Source: Serpens sp035497915
GTDB lineage: Bacteria; Pseudomonadota; Gammaproteobacteria; Pseudomonadales; Pseudomonadaceae
Assembly: GCF_035497915.1 (NCBI RefSeq)
Contig: NZ_DATJCS010000054.1
Location: forward strand, 1 to 64,000
Reading direction: 5' to 3'
DNA: 64,000 nucleotides
Part shown: one piece after another, positions 41,291 to 50,730 of the stretch
Position numbering within the stretch: the first letter of the stretch is position 1
How the letters are laid out: each line of letters starts with the position of its first letter
The notes under the pieces: generated by a model
Database searches by the model: none
What the model was told of the DNA's origin: nothing
Seen by the model: the letters and a program-made list of their open reading frames with translations, nothing else
Made by a program: the position numbers and the translations under genes

Positions 41291-44200
41291 TTAGCGAACC
41301 GGCGCGTCCTCGCCCTTGCGCACCCGGAACCAGGCCGCATACAGCGCCGGCAGGAACAGCAGGGTCAGCACGGTGGCGACGATCAGCCCCCCCATGATGG
41401 CCACGGCCATCGGCCCGAAGAACACGCTGCGCGACAGCGGGATCATCGCCAGCACCGCCGCCAGGGCGGTGAGCACGATGGGCCGGAAGCGGCGCACGGT
41501 AGCCTCGATGATGGCGCTCCAGCGGTCATGGCCGGCGGCGATGTCCTGCTCGATCTGGTCGATGAGGATCACCGAGTTGCGCATGATCATCCCCGACAGC
41601 GCGATGGTGCCGAGCATGGCCACGAAGCCGAACGGCTGCTGGAACACCAGCAGGAACAGGGTGACGCCGATCAGCCCGAGCGGCGCGGTGAGGAACACCA
41701 TCACCGAGCGCGAGAAGCTGCGCAGCTGCAGCATCAGCAGGCTCAGCACCACCACCACGAACAGCGGCAGCCCGGCGTTCACCGACTTCTGGCCGCGCGC
41801 GGAATCCTCCACGGTGCCGCCGATTTCCAGCAGGTAGCCGTCGGGCAGACTGGCGCGCACCTCGTCCAGCGCCGGACGAATCTGGCCGATCAGCGTGGCC
41901 GGCTGCTCCTCGCCGTAGATGTCGGCGCGCACGGTCACCGTCGGCAGGCGGTTGCGGTGCCAGATGACGCCTTCCTCGAAGCCGTATTCGAGGGTCGCCA
42001 CCTGGGACAACGGCACGCTCTGTCCGCTGTCGGTGGGCACCGCCAGGCTGGGCAGCAGGCTCAGCAGGCCGCGATCCTCCTCGCTGCCCCGCACCAGGAT
42101 CTCGATCAGTTCGTTGCCCTCGCGGTACTGGCTGACCCGGCTGCCGGACAGCGAGGCCTGCAGGAAGCGCGACAGCTCGGCGGTGTTCACGCCCAGTGCG
42201 CGGGCGCGCTCCTGGTCGAGGTCCAGGTGAATGACCTTGCTGGGCTCCTCCCAGTCCAGGTGCACATTGGCCAAGTGGGGGTTGGCGCGTACCCGGGCGG
42301 CGACCTCGCGGGCCAGCCGGCGTACCTCGTCGATGTGCTCGCCACTGACGCGGTACTGGATCGGGTAGCCCACCGGCGGGCCGTTCTCCAGACGCGAGAC
42401 CCGGCTGCGCAGGCTCGGGAACTGCTCCGCCAGGGTCTCGATCAGCCAGGCGCGCACTGACTCGCGTGACTCGATGCTGTCGGTCAGCACCACGAACTGG
42501 GCGAAGCTGGTGGCGGGCAGTTGCTGGTCCAGCGGCAGGTAGAAGCGCGGCGAGCCACTGCCCACGTAGGCGGTGTAGTTGTCGATTCCCGGCTGCGCGG
42601 CCAGCAGGGTTTCCAGCCGAGCCACTTCCGCTTCGGTGGCGCGCAGCGAGGCGCCCTCGGCCAGCTTGATGTCGACCATCAGCTCCAGGCGCGCCGAGGC
42701 CGGGAAAAACTGCTGCGGCACCAGGCGGAACAGCGCCAGCGCGGCGAAGAAGGCCAGCAGGGTCAGCAGCATCACCGTCTTGCGGCGGCGCACGCACCAG
42801 CCGACCACCCGGCGCACCCGTGCGTAGAACGGCGTGGCATAGGGATCGTGGGCCTGGCCGCCGAACTTGGCGGCGTGCAGCGAAGCCAGATCGGGCAGCA
42901 GGCGATGGCCCAGCCAGGGCACGAACATCACGGCGGCGATCCAGGACACCAGCAGGGCGATGGTCACCACCTCGAAGATCGAGCGGGTGTACTCGCCGGT
43001 GCTCGATTGCGCGGTGGCGATCGGCAGGAAGCCGGCGGCGGTGATCAGCGTGCCGGTGAGCATCGGGAAGGCCGTGCTGGTCCAGGCGAAGCTGGCCGCC
43101 TTGAGGCGGTCGTAGCCCTGCTCCATCTTGATGGCCATCATCTCCACCGCGATGATCGCGTCGTCCACCAGCAGGCCCAGCGCCAGCACCAGCGCGCCCA
43201 GGGAAATCTTGTGCAGGCCGATGTCCAGGTAGTACATGCAGGCGAAGGTCATCGCCAGCACCAGCGGGATGGACAGCGCCACCACCAGGCCGGTGCGCAG
43301 GCCCAGCGAGAAGAAGCTCACCAGCAGCACGATGATCACTGCCTCGGCGAGCACCTTGACGAACTCGCCCACCCCGGTGCGCACCGCCGCCGGCTGGTCG
43401 GACACCTTGCGCAGCTGCATGCCGGCCGGCAGGTTGGCCTGCAGGCGGGCGAATTCGCCCTCCAGCGCCTCGCCGAGTACCAGGATGTTGCCGCCGCCGC
43501 GCATGGACACCGCCAGGCCGATGGCATCCTCACCCATGAAGCGCATGCGCGGCGCCGGCGGATCGCTGAAGCCGCGATGCACCTCGGCCACGTCGCCGAG
43601 GCGGAAGGTGCGGTCACCGACGCGGATCGGGAAGTCGCGGATCTGCTCGACGCTTTCGAAACGCCCGCTGACCCGCAGCTGGATGCGCTCGCTGGCGGTC
43701 TCGAAGAAGCCGGCGGCGGCCACCGCGTTCTGCGCCTCCAGCGCCTGCTGCACGGCGATCAGCGGCAGGCCGAGGGTGGCCAGCTTGGTGTTGGACAGCT
43801 CGATCCAGATCTTCTCGTCCTGCAGGCCGATCAGCTCGACCTTGCCGACATGCTTGACGCGCTGCAGCTGCAGCTGGATGCGGTCGGCATAGTCCTTGAG
43901 CACCGCATAGTCGAAGCCGTCGCCGGTCAGCGCGTAGATGTTGCCGAAGGTGGTGCCGAACTCGTCATTGAAGAACGGGCCGATGGTGCCCGGCGGCAGG
44001 GTGTGGCGGATATCGCCGATCTTCTTGCGCACCTGGTACCAGAGATCGGGGATCTCGCTGGAGCGCAGGGCATCGCGGGCGATGAACGTTACCTGCGACT
44101 CGCCCGGCCGCGAGAAGGACACGATGCGCTCGTAGGCACCGGTTTCCATCAGCTTCTTCTCGATGCGTTCGGTGACCTGACGCGAGACTTCCTCAGCGCT

Positions 44201-44368
44201 GGCGCCCGGCCACTGGGTCTGGATGACCATCGCCTTGAAGGTGAACGGCGGGTCCTCGCTCTGGCCGAGCTTGGTGTAGGAGACGGCACCGACGATGCCG
44301 AGCAGGATCATCAGGTACAGGACGATCGAGCGGTTCTGCAACGCCCAGGCGGAGAGGTTGAAGTTCAT
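41291..44368 (-). CDS. mexK: RND efflux pump inner-membrane transporter, MexK-like
   Basis: A 1025-residue HAE1-type RND proton antiporter. 12 membrane helices; start NLSAWALQNRSIVLYLMILL; TM4 has the proton-relay pair in LGLLVDDAIIAVEM; large periplasmic loops with GASAEEVSRQVTERIE. Length, position after an MFP and TetR, and neighbours (plsB and rsmJ) match Pseudomonas aeruginosa MexJK-MexL. That pump exports triclosan and erythromycin with OprM/OpmH. No outer-membrane factor gene is present here. Confidence 0.88.
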   Translation of the reverse strand: MNFNLSAWALQNRSIVLYLMILLGIVGAVSYTKLGQSEDPPFTFKAMVIQTQWPGASAEEVSRQVTERIEKKLMETGAYERIVSFSRPGESQVTFIARDALRSSEIPDLWYQVRKKIGDIRHTLPPGTIGPFFNDEFGTTFGNIYALTGDGFDYAVLKDYADRIQLQLQRVKHVGKVELIGLQDEKIWIELSNTKLATLGLPLIAVQQALEAQNAVAAAGFFETASERIQLRVSGRFESVEQIRDFPIRVGDRTFRLGDVAEVHRGFSDPPAPRMRFMGEDAIGLAVSMRGGGNILVLGEALEGEFARLQANLPAGMQLRKVSDQPAAVRTGVGEFVKVLAEAVIIVLLVSFFSLGLRTGLVVALSIPLVLAMTFACMYYLDIGLHKISLGALVLALGLLVDDAIIAVEMMAIKMEQGYDRLKAASFAWTSTAFPMLTGTLITAAGFLPIATAQSSTGEYTRSIFEVVTIALLVSWIAAVMFVPWLGHRLLPDLASLHAAKFGGQAHDPYATPFYARVRRVVGWCVRRRKTVMLLTLLAFFAALALFRLVPQQFFPASARLELMVDIKLAEGASLRATEAEVARLETLLAAQPGIDNYTAYVGSGSPRFYLPLDQQLPATSFAQFVVLTDSIESRESVRAWLIETLAEQFPSLRSRVSRLENGPPVGYPIQYRVSGEHIDEVRRLAREVAARVRANPHLANVHLDWEEPSKVIHLDLDQERARALGVNTAELSRFLQASLSGSRVSQYREGNELIEILVRGSEEDRGLLSLLPSLAVPTDSGQSVPLSQVATLEYGFEEGVIWHRNRLPTVTVRADIYGEEQPATLIGQIRPALDEVRASLPDGYLLEIGGTVEDSARGQKSVNAGLPLFVVVVLSLLMLQLRSFSRSVMVFLTAPLGLIGVTLFLLVFQQPFGFVAMLGTIALSGMIMRNSVILIDQIEQDIAAGHDRWSAIIEATVRRFRPIVLTALAAVLAMIPLSRSVFFGPMAVAIMGGLIVATVLTLLFLPALYAAWFRVRKGEDAPVR

Positions 44369-44374
44369 GGCGAG

Positions 44375-45478
44375 TTACTCCGCGCGGGTCAGCTGGACCG
44401 GTCGGTTGTCGCGGTCCACCGGGCGCACCTTCTGGCCCTCGCGCAGCACCTGCACCCCGGCGGCCACCACCCACTCCTCCGCACGCAGGCCTTCGAGCAC
44501 CGGCACGCGGACCTCGCCATAGGGCCCGACGCGCACCAGGCGGCGCTGCAGGGTCTGAGTGGCCGGGTCGACCACCCACACGAACGGCTCGCCACCCTCG
44601 GCGGACAGCGCCGAGAGCGGCACCGCCAGCGGCACGCTGTCGGCATGGCTGATCAGCACCCGGGCGCTCTGCCCGAGTTCGGCGGGCACGCCGTTTTCCT
44701 GGAAGGCCACACGCGCGGCGAAGGTGCGCGACTGGGGATCGGCGGCCGGGGCCAGTTCGCGGATCTGGCCGGTGAAACGGCGACCCGGCTGCGACCAGAG
44801 CTCCACCGCCACTTCCTGGCCGATACGGAAACGTTCCAGCGCCTGCTCCGGCAGGCTGATGGCCACTTCGCGTTCGCCATCGGCGGCCAGGGTGAATACC
44901 GTCTGCCCGGCGGCCACCACCTGGCCCACTTCGATGCGGCGGCTGGCGATCACGCCGTCTTGCGGGGCGCGCAGCACGGCGTAGGTGGCCTGGTTGCGCG
45001 CCACGTCGTACTGGGCGCGCACCTGCTGAAACTGGGCTTCGGCGGAACGATAGGTGTTGTCCGCGCTATCGAAGTGCGAACGGCTGACCAGCTGGCGCTC
45101 CAGCAGGGTCTGATAGCGGTCGCGCTCGGCGCGCGCCAGGTTCAGGTTGGCCTCGGCGGCGGCCATCTGTGCACGCACCGCCTCCAGCTGCAGGCGCACG
45201 TCCTGGGGATCCAGTTCGGCCAGCGGCTGGTCCTTCTTCACGCGCTCGCCGACTTCCACCAGACGTTTGGCCACCTTGCCGGCGATGCGAAAGGCCAGCT
45301 CGGGCTCGAAGCGCGCGCGCACCTCGCCGGGAAAGGCTTCCAGCAGCGCGGCAGCCGGCTGGGGCTGCACCACCATGGCCGGACGCGGCGGCGCTTCGAC
45401 CTCCTGGTCGTTGCCGCAGGCAGCGAGCAGCGCAATCAGGGAAAAAGGCAGGGCGAGAGACAGGACATGACGGAGCAT
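44375..45478 (-). CDS. mexJ: RND efflux periplasmic adaptor lipoprotein, MexJ-like
   Basis: 367 residues. Lipoprotein signal with lipobox LLAAC and lipid cysteine C21. Adaptor domains: lipoyl halves (LAFRIAGKVAKRLVEVGERVK and APQDGVIASRRIEVGQ), a coiled-coil hairpin (about 90-150) and beta-barrel. The ATG at 45478 gives a proper signal peptide and has AAGGATCC before it. 6 bases from mexK. Confidence 0.9.
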   Translation of the reverse strand: MLRHVLSLALPFSLIALLAACGNDQEVEAPPRPAMVVQPQPAAALLEAFPGEVRARFEPELAFRIAGKVAKRLVEVGERVKKDQPLAELDPQDVRLQLEAVRAQMAAAEANLNLARAERDRYQTLLERQLVSRSHFDSADNTYRSAEAQFQQVRAQYDVARNQATYAVLRAPQDGVIASRRIEVGQVVAAGQTVFTLAADGEREVAISLPEQALERFRIGQEVAVELWSQPGRRFTGQIRELAPAADPQSRTFAARVAFQENGVPAELGQSARVLISHADSVPLAVPLSALSAEGGEPFVWVVDPATQTLQRRLVRVGPYGEVRVPVLEGLRAEEWVVAAGVQVLREGQKVRPVDRDNRPVQLTRAE

Positions 45479-45521
45479 CGTGGATCCTTTCACGCATGGC
45501 GTTGGATTTGTTGTGCCGCGC

Positions 45522-45550
45522 ATAGTAGAAATACTGAACTTCCCAGTCCA
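45522..45550 (-). promoter_or_regulatory. Promoter of mexJK
   Basis: Minus strand -35 TGGACT (45550-45545) and -10 TACTAT (45527-45522), 17 bases apart. The palindromic operator covers the -35 and spacer, so a repressor bound there would block RNA polymerase. Confidence 0.6.
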
Positions 45551-45553
45551 GTA
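45532..45553. promoter_or_regulatory. Probable MexL (TetR) operator
   Basis: TACTGAAC and GTCCAGTA are inverted with one mismatch in 8 and a 6-base spacer, giving a 22-bp site of the size bound by TetR proteins. It covers the mexJK promoter and ends 8 bases before the mexL start codon, so it could also control mexL. Confidence 0.6.
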
Positions 45554-45561
45554 ACTTCCGC

Positions 45562-46188
45562 ATGACCTCATCGACTCCCGGGCCAGGGCGCCCCAAAGAC
45601 CCCGCCAAGCACCTGGCCATTCTCGAAGCCGCCAAGGCGCTGTTCCTGCGCCATGGCTACGAAGGCAGCAGCATGGAAGCCATCGCCCGCGAGGCCGGAG
45701 TGTCCAAGCTCACCGTGTACAGCCACTTCAGCGACAAGGACACGCTGTTCCTGGAGGCGGTGAAGGCCAAGTGCGAGGAACAGCTGCCGCAGCTGTTTCG
45801 CGACACCTATCAGGGCGAGCCGATCGAGACCTGCCTGCTGGTCATCGGTCGCGCCTTCCACAGCCTGATCAACAGCGAGGAATCCCTGGCCCTGCACCGC
45901 CTGATGTTCACCCTGGCCAGGCCCAATCCCCGGCTGGTCCAGCTGTTCTACGCCGCCAGCGCCCTGCGTGTGCTCGGCGAGCTGGAACGCCTGCTGCGCC
46001 AGGCCGACCAGGCCGGTCAGCTGCGCGTCGCCAATCCGCGCTCGGCCGCCGAACACTTCTGCGCCCTGCTCAAGGGCGGCCACCACTTCCGCCTGCTGAT
46101 CGGCTGCGCCGAAGCGCAGAGCGCCGCCGAGGCCGAACACCATGTGCAGGAAGTGGTGGAGTTGTTTGTGCGGGCTTATCGGATCTGA
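45562..46188 (+). CDS. mexL: TetR-family repressor, MexL-like
   Basis: 208 residues. N-terminal helix-turn-helix about 20-60 (ILEAAKALFLRHGYEGSSMEA, partly; then VSKLTVYSHFSDKDTLF). C-terminal ligand domain. It is divergent from mexJK, the classic arrangement for a local repressor that responds to pump substrates or metabolites. No clear Shine-Dalgarno precedes its ATG. Confidence 0.87.
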   Translation: MTSSTPGPGRPKDPAKHLAILEAAKALFLRHGYEGSSMEAIAREAGVSKLTVYSHFSDKDTLFLEAVKAKCEEQLPQLFRDTYQGEPIETCLLVIGRAFHSLINSEESLALHRLMFTLARPNPRLVQLFYAASALRVLGELERLLRQADQAGQLRVANPRSAAEHFCALLKGGHHFRLLIGCAEAQSAAEAEHHVQEVVELFVRAYRI

Positions 46189-46282
46189 GCCGCCCAGGAA
46201 TCACTTCCATTGAGCTGGGTCGGTGCAGCGTGCGCGGCAAATCGTTAGCCTGCTCGGAGTTATCAGCACAGGAATTCACCCC

Positions 46283-47023
46283 ATGACCCGTCTCAAGCAA
46301 AAAGTTGCCCTGATCACCGGCGCCGCCAGCGGCATTGGCCGCGCCACGGCCGAGCGCTTCGCCGTCGAGGGCGCGCGCGTAGTGATTGCCGATGTCCAGG
46401 ACACACTGGGCCAGCAGGCAGCCGAGGCCATCACCGCCAAAGGCGGCGTGGCCGTCTACAAGCATCTGGACGTGGCCAGCGAAGGCGACTGGCAGCGGGT
46501 GGTGGCCGAAACGGTGGCCGAATTCGGCCGTCTGGATGTGCTGGTCAACAACGCCGGCATCGGCGACACCGGCCTGATCGAGGACACCGACCTGGCCACC
46601 TACGACCGCGTCATCGCCATCACCCAGACCTCGGTGTTCCTCGCCCACAAGGCGGCTTCCGCGGCGCTCAAGGCCAGCGGCAACGGCTCGGTGATCAACG
46701 TCAGTTCGATGTTCGGCATTGTTGGCGGCTTCGGCGCCTCGCCGGCCTACCACGCCGCCAAGGGCGCGGTGCGCCTGCTGACCAAGAGCACCGCGCTGGC
46801 CTGGGCCAAGCAAGGCGTGCGGGTCAACTCGGTACACCCGGGCTTCGTCGATACGCCGATCCTCGGCGAGACCGACCGCCAGATGCTCGCCGAAGTCACC
46901 CCCATGGGCCGCGTCGCCGCGCCGGAAGAGCTGGCCGGGGTGATGGTGTTCCTGGCCTCGGACGACGCGTCCTTCGTCACCGGTGCCGAGTTCGTGGTGG
47001 ACGGCGGGTATACCGCGCGCTAA
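46283..47023 (+). CDS. Short-chain dehydrogenase/reductase (SDR)
   Basis: 246 residues, classical SDR. Cofactor motif TGAASGIGRATAE near residue 14; NNAG; catalytic serine in NVSSMFG; YHAAK (Tyr and Lys); PGFVDTPIL at the C-terminal part. NAD(H) seems likely from the acidic DVQD after strand 2. Substrate unknown. RBS AGGA upstream of the ATG. It shares the mexL direction after about 90 bases and could be co-transcribed. Confidence 0.9.
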   Translation: MTRLKQKVALITGAASGIGRATAERFAVEGARVVIADVQDTLGQQAAEAITAKGGVAVYKHLDVASEGDWQRVVAETVAEFGRLDVLVNNAGIGDTGLIEDTDLATYDRVIAITQTSVFLAHKAASAALKASGNGSVINVSSMFGIVGGFGASPAYHAAKGAVRLLTKSTALAWAKQGVRVNSVHPGFVDTPILGETDRQMLAEVTPMGRVAAPEELAGVMVFLASDDASFVTGAEFVVDGGYTAR

Positions 47024-47040
47024 GGCGCGCCTCCGCACCT

Positions 47041-47129
47041 TGTGGGGCCGGCTTTACGCCGGCCAGCGGAGCCGAATGCCCCATCAGCGGTTTCGCCCCC
47101 CATCGGCCGGGGTAAACCCGGCCCCACAG
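47041..47129. repeat. REP/BIME-like composite palindrome
   Basis: TGTGGGGCCGGCTTTACGCC at the left and GGGGTAAACCCGGCCCCACA at the right, inverted. Located between convergent SDR and rsmJ. Confidence 0.9.
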
Positions 47130-47164
47130 GGACAAGGTTTTGCTTGTCCACCGCGTTGGCCGCC

Positions 47165-47929
47165 CTACCCCAGCTTCTTCAGCGCATAGATGTCGTAGCG
47201 GCTGGATTTGCCTTCCAGGCTGTAGCCTGGCTTCGGCCCGTCGATGATCGGCGCCTTGCGCGGGCGCTTGACCACCACGCGGTGGCTGGCCAGCGCCAGG
47301 GCGGCTTCCAGCAGCGCCGGCGCGTCCATGTCGTCGCCGACCAGCGGGCGGAACAGACGCATCTCCTTCTTCACCAGGGCGCTCTTGTCGCGGTGCGGGA
47401 ACATCGGGTCCAGGTAGATGACCTGGGGCGGCTGGTCCGTCCACTGGCGCATCAGCTCGATGGCGTTGCCGGTCAGCAAGCGCATGCGCGCCATGATGTC
47501 GGCGACATCCGGCGCCCGCGCGGCACGCGCCAGGCCGTCTTCCAGCAGTGCGGCGATCACCGGCTGACGCTCGATCAGTTGCACCTCGCAACCCAGCGTG
47601 GCCAGCACGAACGCATCGCGCCCCAGCCCAGCGGTGGCATCCAGGACGCGCGGGCGAATGCCGGCCTGCACGCCGACCGCCTTGGCGATCATCTGCCCGC
47701 TGCCACCGCCGTACAGCCGCCGGTGCGCCGCCGCACCCTCGACGAAATCCACGCGCACCGGTCCCGGCGCACCGGGACCCAGTTCAGCCAGCTGCAGTCC
47801 CGCCTCGCCCAGCTGCAGGGCGAACGAGGCTTCCTGGTTCATCGGCAGGTTCAGCCGCGCGGCCCACTGGCGGGCCGCCTCGTCGAAGCGGGGCTCCAGG
47901 GCCTGGACACACAACAGGGATTCGGACAT
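47165..47929 (-). CDS. rsmJ: 16S rRNA (guanine-N2-)-methyltransferase RsmJ
   Basis: Methylates G1516 of 16S rRNA. 254 aa. SAM motif VLDATAGLGRDAFVLA, catalytic LDPMFPHRDKSAL, and KRPRKAP towards the C-terminus. Start MSESLLCVQALEP at 47929; the longer frame to 48223 has an unrelated N-terminus. Confidence 0.93.
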   Translation of the reverse strand: MSESLLCVQALEPRFDEAARQWAARLNLPMNQEASFALQLGEAGLQLAELGPGAPGPVRVDFVEGAAAHRRLYGGGSGQMIAKAVGVQAGIRPRVLDATAGLGRDAFVLATLGCEVQLIERQPVIAALLEDGLARAARAPDVADIMARMRLLTGNAIELMRQWTDQPPQVIYLDPMFPHRDKSALVKKEMRLFRPLVGDDMDAPALLEAALALASHRVVVKRPRKAPIIDGPKPGYSLEGKSSRYDIYALKKLG

Positions 47930-47975
47930 GGCATCGGCGAACTGAAAAAAGGCCGGGCATTGTGCCAGAGCAGGT

Positions 47976-48662
47976 TCAGCGGCACACGCCGAAGCCCCCG
48001 ACCTGCAGATGGAAATGATCATGGTGCGCGGCGTCGTACTCGGGCCCCAGCACACCCTGGAAATGCTCGCAGGCCGCGTCCCGCACCGCGCGCAGGAAGC
48101 GCGCCTCGGCTCCAGCGCTCTGCCAGTGTCCGGACAGGCTGATGCTGCGGCCATCCGCCAGGCGGAAGGCGCCGACATCCAGGGCATTGGCGCTGGCGTG
48201 ACGGCTCCAGCGCCGGCCGCCACCGATCCTGCGGCAGGCGAAACTGCCGAAGTGATCGACGCTCGTCACCGGCTGGCCGAGGATCTCCCTGGCCAGCGGC
48301 TGCAAGCCGTGGTGTTCGAACAGCGCATAGGACACCGCCAGCGAACAGGTAGCCAGGAAGCTGTCATTCAAGGCTGCCTCGCCGGCCTTTACCCGCACGA
48401 CGTTGCGCAACGGGCAATCGGTGCCGAGCCGGCTGTCCGGCTGGCTGACATAGTCCAATTGCGAGCTGGCCAGCACCTGCGCGCAGAGCGCCGGATCGCG
48501 GCGCAACCGCCAGAGCCGCCAGCCGCTCAGCCAGTCGGGCGGCGCGCGCACATCCAGGGGCGTGCGCGGATCCCAGCGCGGCGGCAGTTCCAGCCAGCCA
48601 CGCTGCACGGCCAGCGCCAGCCCCAGCGCCACGACCAGGAGCGCCAGCCACAGCCAGCGCAC
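47976..48662 (-). CDS. Extensin-like protein (exported or membrane anchored)
   Basis: 228 residues. N-terminal hydrophobic helix (WLWLALLVVALGLALAV), then the extensin-like C-terminal domain (pfam06904 type): SRLGTDCPLRNVVRVKAG, LATCSLAVSYALFEHH, SFACRRIGG, HASANALDVGAF and HHDHFHLQVG. The HASANALDV/DHFHL pair suggests a D,D-peptidase-like zinc fold. Function not established. 2 bases from the next gene. Confidence 0.8.
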   Translation of the reverse strand: MRWLWLALLVVALGLALAVQRGWLELPPRWDPRTPLDVRAPPDWLSGWRLWRLRRDPALCAQVLASSQLDYVSQPDSRLGTDCPLRNVVRVKAGEAALNDSFLATCSLAVSYALFEHHGLQPLAREILGQPVTSVDHFGSFACRRIGGGRRWSRHASANALDVGAFRLADGRSISLSGHWQSAGAEARFLRAVRDAACEHFQGVLGPEYDAAHHDHFHLQVGGFGVCR

Positions 48663-48664
48663 TC

Positions 48665-49498
48665 TCAGCTCCGGAACAGGTCGTTCAGGCGCTCGAAGGA
48701 CATGGCCTGGCGCACTGCCTGGACGCTGCCACGGCGAGCCAGCTCGCTGGCGGCGTGGTAGAAGGCGCCGTAGGCGACCCGCGCCAGGCTGGAGCCGAGG
48801 CTGACCCTGCGCACGCCCAGCTCGAACAGGCCTTCCAGCGACATCTGCAGGCCGGGAATGCCGACTAGCACGTTGACCGGCTTGGGCGCCACGGCGCGCA
48901 CCACGGCGAGAATCTGGTCGCGCTGGGTCACCCCCGGCGCGTAGAGCACGTCGGCGCCGGCCTCGGCATAGGCCTTCAGGCGCCGCAGGGTGTCGTCGAT
49001 ATCGGCACGCCCGTGCATGAAGTTTTCCGTGCGCGCGCAGAGCATGAAGGGGAAACCCAGGGCGCGGGCCGCCTCGGCGGCGGCATGTACCCGCTCGGCA
49101 GACTGTTCCAGTGGCAGGATCGGCGCCTGCGGATCGCCACTGGCATCCTCGATGGACGCGCCTACCAGCCCGACCCGCGCCGCCTCCTCGATGGTGCGCC
49201 GGCAGTCCTCGGCCGTCACACCGTAGCCATTTTCCAGGTCGGCAGTCACCGGCAGACCACTGGCCTGAACAATGGCGGCGGCATTGGCCAGGGCCTGCTC
49301 GCGGCTGACCTCGCCCATGCCATCCCGGTGCCCCAGCGAGAAGGCCAGCCCGGCACTGGTGGTGGCCAGGGCCTCGAAGCCCAGCCCGGCCAGCAGGCGA
49401 GCCGAGCCGGCGTCCCAGGGGTTGGGCAGCACCAGCAGGTGCGTACCGAAATGCAGATCGCGAAACACCTCGGCCCGTTGCGCTTGAGTCATCGCCAT
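48665..49498 (-). CDS. Isocitrate lyase/PEP mutase superfamily protein
   Basis: 277 residues with a TIM-barrel fold. LPNPWDAGSARLLAGLGF at the start, TADLENGYG (metal-binding acid cluster), GASIEDASG, and ARTENF follow the PEP-mutase/oxaloacetate decarboxylase pattern. The cysteine catalytic loop of true isocitrate lyase is missing, so carbon-carbon lyase action on a small 2-oxo acid is inferred. Start at 49498 with GGGGGAAGA upstream. Confidence 0.85.
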   Translation of the reverse strand: MAMTQAQRAEVFRDLHFGTHLLVLPNPWDAGSARLLAGLGFEALATTSAGLAFSLGHRDGMGEVSREQALANAAAIVQASGLPVTADLENGYGVTAEDCRRTIEEAARVGLVGASIEDASGDPQAPILPLEQSAERVHAAAEAARALGFPFMLCARTENFMHGRADIDDTLRRLKAYAEAGADVLYAPGVTQRDQILAVVRAVAPKPVNVLVGIPGLQMSLEGLFELGVRRVSLGSSLARVAYGAFYHAASELARRGSVQAVRQAMSFERLNDLFRS

Positions 49499-49521
49499 GG
49501 TCTTCCCCCGTCTAGTCGGCA

Positions 49522-50382
49522 CTAGAACAGACCCAGCTGTTCCTCCGTCGGTTCGTCGGCAATGGTCGGCAACGCAGGCAGGCCGGGCAGTCGCTGGCAC
49601 AGTCCGGCATGGAAACGCCGCGCCTGTTGCGGGGCCAGCAGGTTGTCCGGGGTGTGCAGGAACACGTAGGGCCGCCGCCCTTCCTCGATCCAGCCCGCCA
49701 CTTTGTCGAGCCAGGGCTCCAGATAGGTCTGGTTGGCGTCCAGATCCGGGCCGCCGATGAAGCGCACCTGCGGATGGGCGGTGAACGCCGCCGGACGCAC
49801 CGGCACACGCGGCTTCTTGGCCTGGGCGTGCAGCACGGCAGGATCGGAGGAGGTGCAGGCGAACAGCGCACGGGAATCCAGACAGATGCGCTCCACGCCA
49901 CGTTCGTGCAGCAGCCGGTTGAGCTGGCGCTCTTCCTCGCCCTTGGCAAAGAAGGCGCGGTGGCGCACTTCCACGGCCACGGCGCGTCCCTGCAGGGCAT
50001 CCAGCCAGTCGCTCAGCTCATGCAGGCGTTGCGGGCCGAAGGCGGCGGAAAGCTGCAGCCAGAGCGGACTGAGCCGCTCGCCGAGCGGCGCCAGCAGGTT
50101 CAGGAATTCACGGGTGGCGCCCAGGCGCTCGCGCAGATCGCCCTCGTGGCTGATGTCACGCGGCAGCTTGGCGCAGAAGCGAAAGCCCTGCGGCATGTGC
50201 TCGCTCCAGCGGCGCACGGTGTCGGCGGATGGCCAGGCATAGAAGGTGGTGTTGCCTTCCACGGCGTTGAAGACGCGGCAATAGTCGGCGAGGAAGTCGG
50301 CCGGCCGCGCCGACCGCGCATACAGCGAACCGCGCCAGCCCGTCTCGTTCCAGGACGGGCAGCCTAGGTAGTAGGGCAGCAT
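49522..50382 (-). CDS. DUF72 domain protein
   Basis: 286 residues, TIM-barrel-like DUF72: LGCPSWNETGWRGSLY, YCRVFNAVEGNTTFYAWPS, FRFCAKLPRDISHE and VEVRHRAFF. Family function is unknown; links with nucleases or DNA repair have been proposed. Intact frame and normal length. Confidence 0.9.
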   Translation of the reverse strand: MLPYYLGCPSWNETGWRGSLYARSARPADFLADYCRVFNAVEGNTTFYAWPSADTVRRWSEHMPQGFRFCAKLPRDISHEGDLRERLGATREFLNLLAPLGERLSPLWLQLSAAFGPQRLHELSDWLDALQGRAVAVEVRHRAFFAKGEEERQLNRLLHERGVERICLDSRALFACTSSDPAVLHAQAKKPRVPVRPAAFTAHPQVRFIGGPDLDANQTYLEPWLDKVAGWIEEGRRPYVFLHTPDNLLAPQQARRFHAGLCQRLPGLPALPTIADEPTEEQLGLF

Positions 50383-50430
50383 GGAATTCCCCGAAATGAC
50401 TCGGGGCGGGATTGTAGAGGAGCCGAGGGA

Positions 50431-50730
50431 TCAGGCGTACAGGTCGATGTAATGCCGTACCGGCGCTTCATCCAGCAGCGCGGCGATGCGACTGTAGCTG
50501 GACAGGGCCTCCAGCACCTGGCCGCCGGGCGCAGCCAGGGGTGACAGGGTACGCAGCGTGCCGGGAGTACGCGCCATGCGTTCGAACTCCGCTTCGCTCG
50601 GCACCAGCGCCGTGCCCTCGATCAGCGCGGGCAGGCGGTCCATGTCGCCATCTTCGTCGACCGGGCGCGCACGGCCGGCACGCCGGGGGCGTGGCTGCTG
50701 GGAGAGAGGTTGGAATCGGTCGATACGCAT
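50431..50730 (-). CDS. Conserved hypothetical protein
   Basis: 99 residues; arginine- and proline-rich N-terminus (RFQPLSQQPRPRRAGRAR), an acidic middle (VDEDGDMD), and a helical C-terminus (LEALSSYSRIAALLDEA). No known domain. A GAGG precedes the start. Proteins of this kind are found near tsaB in Pseudomonas. Confidence 0.6.
   Translation of the reverse strand: MRIDRFQPLSQQPRPRRAGRARPVDEDGDMDRLPALIEGTALVPSEAEFERMARTPGTLRTLSPLAAPGGQVLEALSSYSRIAALLDEAPVRHYIDLYA

Noticed and set aside
42521..45565. Plus-strand frame of 1014 codons across mexJ and mexK
   Set aside because: Low-complexity shadow of two recognised efflux genes.
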